From Stentor coeruleus (lineage: Eukaryota; Ciliophora; Heterotrichea; Heterotrichida; Stentoridae): DNA of 28,039 nt. The DNA lies in NCBI GenBank assembly GCA_001970955.1, contig MPUH01000966.1:1-28039 (forward strand). Direction: 5' to 3'. The position numbers were made by a program, and so were the translations under genes. Each line of letters starts with the position of its first letter. Position 1 is the first letter of the stretch. Positions 21,401 through 28,039 of this stretch are shown here, piece after piece. The notes under the pieces are model-generated. The model saw only the letters and a program-made list of their open reading frames with translations, made no database searches and was not told the DNA's origin.

Positions 21401-21906
21401 TTAATGATATAAGAGGAACTGTTGATTTCCCTCATAAAGATGATAAGCTTATAAGCAATCTTGATACACTTTTATCACAAATGGGTTTTACTTCACCATA
21501 TGAAAAAATATATGTCAAACCAGGGACATTATTAGAAAAATTCCCTTTGATGATGTGTATGTTTACTATACATCAAATTAATTATCTTCAATATGATAAA
21601 AGAATTGGAGGACTTGTTAGAGCTAAACAAGAACCAATTGATGGAGTTCCATTTTTAGCTGGGATACTTACTTTGTTTAAACAATTTCATGCTGAGTATT
21701 TTAGGAATTATTTTGGATATTTGGGACAGTATATAAGTTCTATTGTAGCTGTACTTAAAGATTCTGGGAATAATAAGAAAATGCAGGATTCACAAAATGA
21801 GTTTACTAATTTGTTGGTGTTTATTGAAGAACTTAGAAAGATGGCTGGAATGTCGAGGCAGGATGTTGATAACTTTATGCCTAGTTATATTATGGATAAA
21901 ATATAG
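18484..21906 (+). CDS. WASHC5: WASH complex subunit 5 (strumpellin)
   Basis: 1140 residues, close to the roughly 1160 of animal strumpellin, matching the family along its whole length. Recognisable stretches in order: CGQSLLRLVSRGSAIITELL at the N-terminus, AIYLLGVMLLLLDMKIPG, VRERLLVSYYRYKG, MREIVDKFFPDNWV, LMNCLRDCNVTLRWVMLA, ELVKYVRKVLQVIPNSVF, IDPKQLLEEGIRRELVNKI, FEYIQDFIGLYGLKIWQEE and RIGQMQLLRRLIGYEINFR. Strumpellin is a largely helical scaffold of the WASH complex, which activates Arp2/3 to make branched actin on endosomes for cargo sorting. The gene is a single exon with no in-frame stop until TAG at 21904, at the same point as the family C-terminus. This shows that TAG is a true stop here. 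Confidence 0.97.
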   Translation: MDLVSEDNYCGQSLLRLVSRGSAIITELLRLSEYIPAAFIDDPPPEAQVYSPIISDFTCLKDLDTYENSISENQEYQELDETFREANIKILERFYFLFESIFRYHLDYLAFLKELTQGTFIHYNPENLLEHPEGKKLMVEAIYLLGVMLLLLDMKIPGAVRERLLVSYYRYKGHSIIQNIDEVCALCRITGYIPGDSIIPNKRPPSYPEEYFMRCPVPLEIIEIMIGHLKDDDFYSQVTVYPSPDHRPTALAGQASILFIVLYFLPSYLDSETNKMREIVDKFFPDNWVVAFYLGFTVDLAEQWAPYKAAKSALVGYTLVPENIGRVYNKFMGSIKNLNKALNHYLKEGVLVDEYILSHRSKLMNCLRDCNVTLRWVMLARQSGVKKIYDQVNNDLNLEEFLQLLMNTAQFERNLKGKLEMMLENRQVVWTEDKSQAAVRMNELADYFSGTRPLTRGVQKNESYQRWFLEMENQINSLSFDEAASASRKIQQLMQALDDVEQYHQIEGNLQIKQFLQETKDYMIHMVNTVNLNEDILRWIARISDFSYAWLCMDDFTELLQITIRKDPQMVRLLESTILKLSSIMNVPLVRILESNSPDLESVSEYYSKELVKYVRKVLQVIPNSVFRLLDEIAKIQGGNLTELPAKVKREDIKNYACLEERHLLASLTHQISDFTKGILIMEKTFVGLIEIDPKQLLEEGIRRELVNKISEILHTHMTFKESNIDSFIRRLDSLAEKLKKFQQAFEYIQDFIGLYGLKIWQEEMTRVIGFNIDLEASSFIPLISSNIEAYQSAAIPIPKMKSDETNTITFAGRLLRELLKLCDIKKNIYIEWMHGWYEPSGKEIVGIDVMSKLYQSIGVHGLAGVDKLLCCTLSHNIKLFIRKYKTYLANGSLNSIWKDLQPISCVPEKGKAAYQSLSGILKSFAPDISQVVLRIGQMQLLRRLIGYEINFRGRIDSPLLWSSLSTVNTSVVNDIRGTVDFPHKDDKLISNLDTLLSQMGFTSPYEKIYVKPGTLLEKFPLMMCMFTIHQINYLQYDKRIGGLVRAKQEPIDGVPFLAGILTLFKQFHAEYFRNYFGYLGQYISSIVAVLKDSGNNKKMQDSQNEFTNLLVFIEELRKMAGMSRQDVDNFMPSYIMDKI

Positions 21907-22502
21907 CTTAGAAGGATTAATTAGATAAAATAATAGAATATGAATGAAGACTTAGATTTTATAGTAAAAATTGGAGATAATTATACTTTGAGATGTAATG
22001 GTTTTTAAGAAATTAAATTAATCAAAATTATGTCATAGATTTTATAGTAAAAATTGGAGATAATTATACTTTGAGATGTAATGGTTTTTAAGAAATTAAA
22101 TTAATCAAAATTATGTCAACAGTTTACAATTTAATGCACTACTTTAATTCATAAATTATATAAATGATCATATAATTTATATATTTCCCCCTAGCAAACA
22201 AGAAATTTTTACCTAAAATACCTTTTAAAAATTAATACGCTATAGGCAAATCCAAAATTAAAACTTCCCAAAATATTTCACTAATAAATTTATCTAAAAA
22301 TTCATATATAATTAGCATCCCTATTACAAAAATTCAATAACCCCAAAAAAAATCTATTTTTCTTAGTTTAAAATCCTAGCAACAAAAACATTATCAACAA
22401 ATTTATCATATAAAATCCTCAACCCCCATATCAATCTTATAAAATCATTACTAATATAATAATGGTTAAACCAATACCAAAAAAAAAGTAAAATAAGCTT
22501 AT
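21907..22502. other. intergenic between convergent genes
   Basis: Spacer between strumpellin and uL23, whose 3' ends face each other. It holds the exact 83-bp tandem duplication. A 22-codon ORF opens at 21940 (MNEDLDFIVKIGDNYTLRC) and is coding-like but too short to call. The rest is A/C-rich with no recognised element. Confidence 0.5.
21953..22118. repeat. exact 83-bp tandem duplication
   Basis: 21953-22035 and 22036-22118 are identical and adjacent, starting TAGATTTTATAG and ending AAAATTATGTCA. Two copies only. Same form as the other isolated duplications in the window, so an unmerged contig overlap should be considered. Confidence 0.9.
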
Positions 22503-22934
22503 CTAAATTATTCCAATCTTATTGGCAATATCAACACCTTCATATTCTGGGGAAATTTTGATAAACGCCTTCTTTTTCCCATCTGGTCTAATCAAAGTGT
22601 TCACTTTAGTTACTTTTATATTGTAAAGTTTCTCTGCAAACTCTTTGATTTGTTTTTTGTTTGATTTAGGGTCTACTAAGAAAACCAGGGTGTTGAAAGT
22701 CTCAATGATTTTTAAAGCCTTTTCAGTGGCTAAAGGCTGAAGAAAAGTTGAGAATTTATCTAGACGGGTTTTCCCTGCAACACTTAAACGGGCGTATTTG
22801 GGCTTTCTAGGCAAAACTTTGGTTTCTGGTCTGCGGAAACGCACAGTAGTCCATTTTTTGTGCTTTCTCTGGTGAAGACCTTTTTTTAAAACCTTTCCTG
22901 TTTTCTTAGCATCAGGTTTTGCTTTAGCTGCCAT
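22503..22934 (-). CDS. RPL23A: large-subunit ribosomal protein uL23 (RPL23A)
   Basis: 143 residues on the minus strand from ATG 22934 to TAG. It has the basic eukaryotic extension (TVRFRRPETKVLPRKPKY) followed by the uL23 core. The core shows PLATEKALKIIETFNTLVFL, VDPKSNKKQIKEFAEKLYNI, KVTKVNTLIRPDGKKKAFI and the C-terminal VDIANKIGII, which is nearly invariant in eukaryotes. uL23 binds the 25S/28S rRNA at the peptide exit tunnel and contacts signal recognition particle and nascent-chain factors. Length is normal and there is no intron. It is convergent with strumpellin and divergent from the UBE2H gene. Confidence 0.97.
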   Translation of the reverse strand: MAAKAKPDAKKTGKVLKKGLHQRKHKKWTTVRFRRPETKVLPRKPKYARLSVAGKTRLDKFSTFLQPLATEKALKIIETFNTLVFLVDPKSNKKQIKEFAEKLYNIKVTKVNTLIRPDGKKKAFIKISPEYEGVDIANKIGII

Positions 22935-23865
22935 TTATCAGAGCCATTGGTATACAATTTTTCAGTGACTAAAATTGTCCTTTTTACTCTTGGATTTACT
23001 TTTATGTGGGTTTTTGGAATTAGGCTGATGTTGAAATAAGTTATAGCTGATGATTGATTGTTTTATCATGATATTTATTGTAAGAAATTCGATTTAAGAT
23101 ATAGTTATAAAATTACTTGAATCTTTAATAAAATCATGCAATTTTAAGATTGAAAAGACTAGGCTAGAATTATTATCTTTGTTATTAGTCATAAGAGCTT
23201 GCAAAAAAATACACAGAAAGTTTCTGATGTTATGATAGAGATAAAGTTCACAGTTATTTTGAAAATTTATTATATCAAAAATATTCCTAGGGTTATAATA
23301 CTAAAGCAATCACATACACAATTTACATGAGATTTTAATTGTGAAAAAATCAAATCCTTTCTACCAAAAATCAACCCATAAGTAAAATTTTAACAGTTCT
23401 AATTCGTTGTTAACTACCCTAACCAAGTTTTTTATCTTCAAAACTGAGAAATTATATTATATAAAGAACATAAACGAATAAATCGAAATACGCTATTATT
23501 CTATGATAACTCAATCAATTGAATAATCCAAGGTTATTATATTTTGATTGATATCTTAGAGAAATATCAATTAAATATAGCATAAAAGAATAATAGCCAT
23601 AATAAAACTTTAATTTAAATTCAAATAATTATAATATCATCCACTAAACATTTACATTAAATTTTATCACAAACTACAACTCTTAAAAAAAAAATCCAAT
23701 CCAATCATCAAGAAAGCATTTTTAAATTTCATCAATCCTACAATTTTTTTTCCAATAAAAAACCCCTTCTCCCACACAAGCAAAAAAAAATTCTAAATCG
23801 AATATTCACCGCGCAACTAAACTATTTCACAGTATTACGACATATTTTAATAATAAAAAAAAAAA
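22935..23865. other. divergent promoter region between uL23 and UBE2H
   Basis: About 930 bp with no gene recognised. It must carry the promoters of both flanking genes, which read away from it. An imperfect inverted repeat lies at 23492-23597. A poly-A tract of 13 A ends at the UBE2H ATG. Confidence 0.55.
23492..23597. repeat. imperfect inverted repeat with nested hairpin
   Basis: GCTATTATTC (23492-23501) pairs with GAATAATAGC (23588-23597), and TATG/CATA extend the arms with a small bulge. Inside, ATTGATAT (23547-23554) pairs with ATATCAAT (23564-23571) across a 9-nt loop. It could form a cruciform or mark a small mobile element. No target-site duplication is obvious. Confidence 0.6.
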
Positions 23866-24445
23866 ATGAATAACAGAAGACGTGATAACGATGTTGTAAA
23901 ACTTATGATGCTCTACAAAGTAACTATAAATTACGACAGAATGAGTGATTTGACTGTAGAGTTTCCTGGACCAAAAGGTTCTTTATACGAAGGGGGTCTT
24001 TTTAAAGTCCATATCGAAATCCCAGACCATTATCCATATAAAAGCCCTTCAGTTGGGTTTGAAACTCGAATTTTTCACCCGAATGTGGATGAGACATCAG
24101 GAAGTATTTGTTTAGATGTATTAAATGAAACTTGGAGCCCTATGTTTGATCTTATAAACATTTTTGAAGTCTTTTTGCCACAATTACTCATGTATCCAAA
24201 CCCTCATCATCCTTTGAATGGCTATGCGGCGAATCTTATGATTAATAATCTTGCACAGTATCAGAAAAAAGTTAAAGAATTAGTCGCCAAGTATAGTTTA
24301 TTATATGAGGAAACAGAAAGCAATATGAGTATTGATGATTTAAGCGAATTGTCAGAGACATCTGATCTTGATCAANAGCAATATGAGTATTGATGATTTA
24401 AGCGAATTGTCAGAGACATCTGATCTTGATCAAGATTTGCTATAA
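23866..24445 (+). CDS. UBE2H: ubiquitin-conjugating enzyme E2, UBE2H/Ubc8 type
   Basis: The UBC fold is complete. DNDVVKLMMLYKV is at the N-terminus, followed by the PGPKGSLYEGGLFKV region, PYKSPSVGF and HPN at residues 71-73. The catalytic Cys is residue 82 in SGSICLDVLNETWSP, and FLPQLLMYPNP...PLNGYAA follows. The order DVVKL at the start, YPNP after the active site and an acidic Ser-rich tail (MSIDDLSELSETSDLDQ) point to UBE2H/Ubc8, the E2 that works with GID/CTLH ligases. The 57-bp tail sequence is present twice (24319-24375 and 24377-24433), separated by an N at 24376, which puts the second copy out of frame. Collapsing the copies gives a tail ending ...SDLDQDLL at TAA 24443, about 175 residues. 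Confidence 0.93.
24319..24433. repeat. 57-bp duplication split by an N
   Basis: 24319-24375 and 24377-24433 are identical (AGCAATATGAGT...CTTGATCAA) with the single ambiguous base N between them. This is the signature of two contigs with overlapping ends joined by a one-base gap instead of being merged. It breaks the last codons of the UBE2H gene. Confidence 0.95.
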
Positions 24446-24571
24446 TTGATAGTTTACTCTTATTATTTGAATTTAAAGATTGATAAGAGAGGTATTAATG
24501 CTGTTAAGGATTTCTTTAATCAAAAAAAAATTGGTATTTTACTTGATGAGCATATACAAAGCTATCTTTAA
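24446..24571 (+). other. coding-like tail in frame after the UBE2H stop
   Basis: Directly after TAA 24443 the same frame (in the copy downstream of the N) stays open for 41 codons to TAA 24569 and looks like protein (LKIDKRGINAVKDFFNQ, IGILLDEHIQSYL). It has no ATG of its own near the start and no 15-nt intron covers the TAA. It could be a remnant of another gene or a longer ancestral tail; UBE2H normally ends near the acidic stretch. Confidence 0.35.
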
Positions 24572-24811
24572 TTTAAATTATAACTAAAACTAATTTAGCA
24601 ATCAGAGCATGAAATAAAAGTCCAAAAGTTTCATAAATACAAATTATATAAAATTTAAACATAAAAAATTATTGGTGAACTTTCATATAAACTCTAGCCT
24701 AATTCAAATAAGTTACTAAATTACCCAAAAGCTATAAAACTTAATAAAAACCATATGATTTACTTCTTAATAGTATAAAATAACTAATTGTTATAAATGA
24801 AGTTAGATAAA
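24572..24811. other. intergenic, nothing recognised
   Basis: Short A/C-rich spacer between the convergent UBE2H and COPI-associated-type genes. No motif recognised. Confidence 0.5.
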
Positions 24812-25240
24812 TTATGCTTCTTCAGGGTAATAGATTTGAATATTTGTATTAGGAGGGATTAAAGGTACATATGCATAAATATAAATCGAAAGACCAGCAC
24901 ATATAAACATAAGGAATCCATTAAACTTCCCGAAATTCCCAAATTCATCAGCGAAGCAAAAAGAAGCTACAATTAGATAAACTGCAGCACGTCCTAAATG
25001 TCCAGTAAGAAAAGGAAATACCTTACTAATATATTTTTCAGTTATATATGGAGAGATATTCAATAAGATTATGACAAGAGAAAACATGCTAAATAGGAAT
25101 TACGCTAGGTAGAGACAGACAATAATTTGGGTATAATTTATCATTTCAAAAACAGTTGTGAAAGATATAAGTAAGAGTAATAAGGCTGAAATTGTTGTAA
25201 ATATTTTTATGGCAGATGACTTATCTAAGTTGCTCATCAT
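24812..25240 (-). CDS. small four-helix membrane protein, COPI-associated family type
   Basis: Two exons on the minus strand, 25240-25104 and 25088-24812, joined over a 15-nt intron that contains the only in-frame TAA. The spliced product is 137 residues. It has four hydrophobic segments: IFTTISALLLLLISFTTVF, IIVCLYLAMFSLVIILL, RAAVYLIVASFCF and FLMFICAGLSIYIYAYV. Between the second and third is a polar loop ending in FPFLTGHLGRA, a pattern of the COPI_assoc/TVP15-like family. Members are small Golgi or endomembrane proteins of poorly known function. The start is the first of two adjacent ATGs; the second would remove one residue. Family call rests on topology and the loop motif, so it is moderate. 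Confidence 0.75.
25089..25103 (-). other. 15-nt intron
   Basis: On the minus strand the sequence reads GTAATTCCTATTTAG: GT and AG ends, A at position 10, length 15. Removing it joins ...IIVCLYLA to MFSLVIILL within the second membrane helix and removes a TAA. Confidence 0.88.
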
Positions 25241-25882
25241 ATTTATATATACTAATTTTCACTACATCCATTTTATCTCATAGGTAGAAAAGATGATTTA
25301 GTTTTTATGATTAGAATTGATTATTAAAACTAGCAAAGTTAACAAGGTAAAACCAAGCAACATAAACTACTATAATCTAATGTAATACATATATTAAGAT
25401 TATATAATCTAATATATATAATAAACTTCGTAAAATTATATTCTTTGTCTACCTAATTATCTTAAGAAAGAAAATATTTTACAGAGAATAAACGTAATAA
25501 AATCAGGGACAAATAAAAAAAAGGATAATTTTCTTAAGTATTTACATAAAAAAGCATCTATCCTATCTAATAATCACTCCAATATTTCCCAAAAACTATA
25601 AACTTATCATACTTCAAAAACCCATCCAATCCTTCACAGTCCCTAAAATCATAACATTTACCAAATTTCAATAAAAATAATTAAAACATCTTTTCCAATT
25701 CATAAAACTCAGACTTTGATTCAAAATATTATTCCATACTTTTACCCAAAAGCATTTTCAATATCATAAATTTTATTCAAGTTAATTATAATAATGGCAC
25801 TTAAATGATGATCCCTGTCCGTGTTATTGATTACTGATAGTACAAAATTCTGATATATATCTTTATAACTTCTAATAAACCT
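25241..25882. other. divergent spacer, nothing recognised
   Basis: About 640 bp between two genes reading away from each other. G/T-rich near 25280, then A/C-rich from 25500. No gene, tRNA or clear repeat. A lone ATATCTTT at 25857 has no matching left arm. Confidence 0.5.
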
Positions 25883-27400
25883 ATGTACAATAAGCTTATT
25901 TACTTGATCTTCATAGTCTTATTGCTTTTAGTTATCGTCTCTTTGTTTTTCATCCCAAAGAATAACATAGTGACAAATATAACAGAAGATCCTTTAACAA
26001 TAAGCCTTATAGACAAAGAATACAAAATACCTTGGGAATTTTCTAACCCATGGAGAGAATATCTGAATACCCTTGCCTTAAGTCAACCAAATGAAAATGT
26101 TTTAAACGACGATTTCTACTGTAAGAAAGTTCATGATTATCAAAAAGAAGCTAAAATTGAAAGAAATAAACTAGGCCTACCGAATAAAGAACACAGATTT
26201 GTTTTTAGCGATTACTCTAATGAACTTTATGTTAAGCAAATGCTAAGAGAAAATGGAATGATTTCAAATCCAGAACTTGTTGGTAAGAAAGATTTTACTG
26301 GAATATCCCCAGAAGCGCTTGATTCGAAAATCAGCATTTTTTTCCACCTTAAGCCTGCTTGGCATCAATTTCATCAAATAGGTAGGCACTTTTTATGTCA
26401 AAATCAAAGGTATAATCATATTCCAGGAAATCTTTATCTAAACTTTAAGGATATTGTAACTAATTCTATGATAAAATACTCAAAGCATTTTAAAGGGAGG
26501 GAAAAATGTTTTAGTCCTTGGGAAATTATGCCTGAGACTTATGATTTGACTGACAAAACACAGTGTAAAACTTTTATGGATTTGCTCAAAACTCAAAAAC
26601 CATCTGATATAAACTGGATAGTTAAAATAAGCAGATACAGTCATAATGGTGAAGGTCTTCAACTTGTAACATCATCAAATGTTGAAAATTTTATAAGCAT
26701 ATTTGGTAGCTGCCCTTCAAATACTAAGAAAATCGCACAAAAATATATAACACAACCTTTTCTTATAGATTCTAAAAAATTCGACTTTAGAGCTTATTTA
26801 GTTATTGCCAATATGGATCCTTTGATTGTTTTATATCATGATGGTTATATAAAAATCTCTATAGAAAAATACAATCTAACTTCAGAAGATCTTGCTGTTC
26901 ATTTAACTAATACAAACATAGCAAAAAATAAAGCTCAAGAAATGGGAATGGAAGATCGAATTATGAAGGAACAAAGTTGGAATTTCAATAGATTTAATGA
27001 TTATATGAAAGAAAAATATAATGTTGATGATGAATGGATAGAAAATGTTAGGAAAGAAATTAAAAAAGTTATGATGCATATGGTGGTTATGAATATTGAT
27101 AAGCTCACTAGGCATCCTCAAGTATTTGAAATGTTTGGATTTGATTTTATATTAGATAGTGATATGAAATTGTGGTATCTTGAGACAAATCTTAGTCCTT
27201 CAATTGCTGCAACATCAGATGATAAAAAAGATGTAAATGAAAAAATGTTCACAAAACTTATGGATATTCAATACGCTTTAATCTACAACATATCTATAGA
27301 TTCAATTATAGAAACCTCAGACTTTCAATGGATATATGATGGTAGAAAGACAGGAATTGACAAATTTTGTGGAAGTATCGATCCTGAGTGTATAGCTTAA
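25883..27400 (+). CDS. tubulin-tyrosine-ligase-like protein with N-terminal membrane anchor
   Basis: 505 residues. Residues 4-23 (KLIYLIFIVLLLLVIVSLFF) form a signal-anchor-like hydrophobic segment. The rest carries the ATP-grasp TTL domain. Motifs in order: WIVKISRYSHNGEGLQLV near 244, taking the place of the ATP-binding Lys/Gly-rich loop, then AQKYITQPFLIDSKKFDFRA near 285-304, and finally FGFDFILDSDMKLWYLETN near 418-437, with the acidic and Asn ligands for magnesium. TTL-family enzymes add amino acids such as glutamate or glycine to tubulin and other proteins. A membrane anchor in front of the domain is unusual and would place it on a membrane or in the lumen of the secretory pathway. Substrate and added residue cannot be read from the sequence. 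Single exon, ATG to TAA. Confidence 0.88.
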   Translation: MYNKLIYLIFIVLLLLVIVSLFFIPKNNIVTNITEDPLTISLIDKEYKIPWEFSNPWREYLNTLALSQPNENVLNDDFYCKKVHDYQKEAKIERNKLGLPNKEHRFVFSDYSNELYVKQMLRENGMISNPELVGKKDFTGISPEALDSKISIFFHLKPAWHQFHQIGRHFLCQNQRYNHIPGNLYLNFKDIVTNSMIKYSKHFKGREKCFSPWEIMPETYDLTDKTQCKTFMDLLKTQKPSDINWIVKISRYSHNGEGLQLVTSSNVENFISIFGSCPSNTKKIAQKYITQPFLIDSKKFDFRAYLVIANMDPLIVLYHDGYIKISIEKYNLTSEDLAVHLTNTNIAKNKAQEMGMEDRIMKEQSWNFNRFNDYMKEKYNVDDEWIENVRKEIKKVMMHMVVMNIDKLTRHPQVFEMFGFDFILDSDMKLWYLETNLSPSIAATSDDKKDVNEKMFTKLMDIQYALIYNISIDSIIETSDFQWIYDGRKTGIDKFCGSIDPECIA

Positions 27401-27496
27401 AATACAAACTTTAAGTAATTCTTATCATCCTTCTTTTTAGTATTAGTTAGGAATTATCGCTAGACTATTGTCGTCCAGCCCTTGTTAAATTAAAAT

Positions 27497-27793
27497 ATGC
27501 TAAAATAACTACTTCTTAATGGGCAACATAATCAAGGCCATCAAAATTCAGTGGCTGAGTATTGTAAGACTCATCACAAACTCCTTTCTAAATTATGTGT
27601 GGCAAGCTCTAATCTCTAAAATTATGAACACTAAGATCATTATTGTATTTAAAACTATAATCATTATCTATTATAACTTCAAGTTCCCAACAAGAATAAT
27701 ATACGGTTTGTATAAGATTTACTAATATATATTATGAATTTCATTAAAATTTCACCATCAGAAAACATATTGAAAATATCTGAGGAATTGTGA
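27497..27793 (+). pseudogene. B-box-like zinc-binding fragment, broken by TAA
   Basis: From ATG 27497 to TGA 27791 the frame holds 98 codons interrupted by six TAA. The middle, VAEYCKTHHKLLSKLCVASS followed by NYEH and DHYCI, has the Cys/His spacing of a B-box zinc finger, but one expected Cys is Ser. The His-rich end is cut by TAA codons. Coding-like sequence continues in another frame after the TGA (VGIKPIESSY, FIPILDSLEISFQHLS near 27815-27910). Best read as a decayed B-box/TRIM-like gene running toward the right edge. A 68-codon ORF at 27519 in another frame is an overlapping shadow. Confidence 0.45.
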
Positions 27794-28039
27794 TTTCATA
27801 TCTCATTTTCCAAAGTTGGTATAAAACCAATAGAATCTTCATATTAATATTATTATTCTAAGAGATTTATTCCCATTCTTGATAGTTTAGAAATAAGTTT
27901 CCAGCATTTAAGTTGAAGCAATTATTCAAATAAGAAAACTATTTTTACTTACTAATGTTCACTAAATATAAAATTAAAATTAATTGTGAACGTTTTTCGA
28001 TATTTTTTTTAAATCACTTTTGATTTTTTTAAGTTCTCT
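27794..28039. other. right edge, broken coding-like sequence
   Basis: Fragments continue from the B-box-like relic in shifted frames to about 27915, then plain AT-rich sequence to the window edge. No intact feature. Confidence 0.35.

Noticed and set aside
18484..21906. UAR-as-Gln code for the whole genome
   Set aside because: Strumpellin has 1140 codons without TAA/TAG and stops at TAG at the expected C-terminus. uL23, CDPK and TTL-like genes also end on TAG or TAA at normal lengths.
27519..27725. 68-codon ORF beginning MGNIIKAIKIQW, resembling an acylated start
   Set aside because: The overlapping frame from 27497 has B-box-like Cys/His spacing. This ORF becomes mostly Ile/Tyr/Phe and has no family match.

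Overview
This window looks like a macronuclear-type scaffold from a heterotrich ciliate, most probably Stentor or a close relative. The sequence is very AT-rich. Clear genes end on all three stops (TGA at 10579, TAA at 15688, TAG at 21904), so the nuclear code is standard. Two genes contain a 15-nt spliceosomal intron with GT...AG ends and an A at position 10 (17775-17789 on +, 25089-25103 on -), which is a heterotrich hallmark. The gene products are plainly eukaryotic (strumpellin, uL23, UBE2H, CDPK, TTL-like).

Layout. 1-9471 is a long stretch without an intact gene. It carries a family of short palindrome-ended elements, AAAGATAT...ATATCTTT, spanning either 57-58 or 67-69 bp. It also carries coding-looking fragments broken by TAA/TAG, and blocks in which the richness in G or C flips between strands. 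From 9472 rightward the window is gene-dense: a coiled-coil protein (9472), an unrecognised protein (11299), a broken APC6/CDC16 gene (12270-13816), a calcium-dependent protein kinase (13996), a leucine-rich-repeat/coiled-coil protein (15744-18121), a complete WASH-complex strumpellin (18484), ribosomal protein uL23 on the minus strand (22503), a UBE2H-type ubiquitin-conjugating enzyme (23866), a small COPI-associated-type membrane protein on the minus strand (24812), and a membrane-anchored tubulin-tyrosine-ligase-like protein (25883). The window closes with a broken B-box-like zinc-binding fragment (27497 on).

The genes do not form a pathway. They are ordinary single-gene units with short spacers. 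The points worth following are the palindromic element family, the gene relics whose in-frame stops are only TAA/TAG, and five exact direct duplications, one of them split by an N, which look like unmerged contig overlaps and damage at least two gene models.
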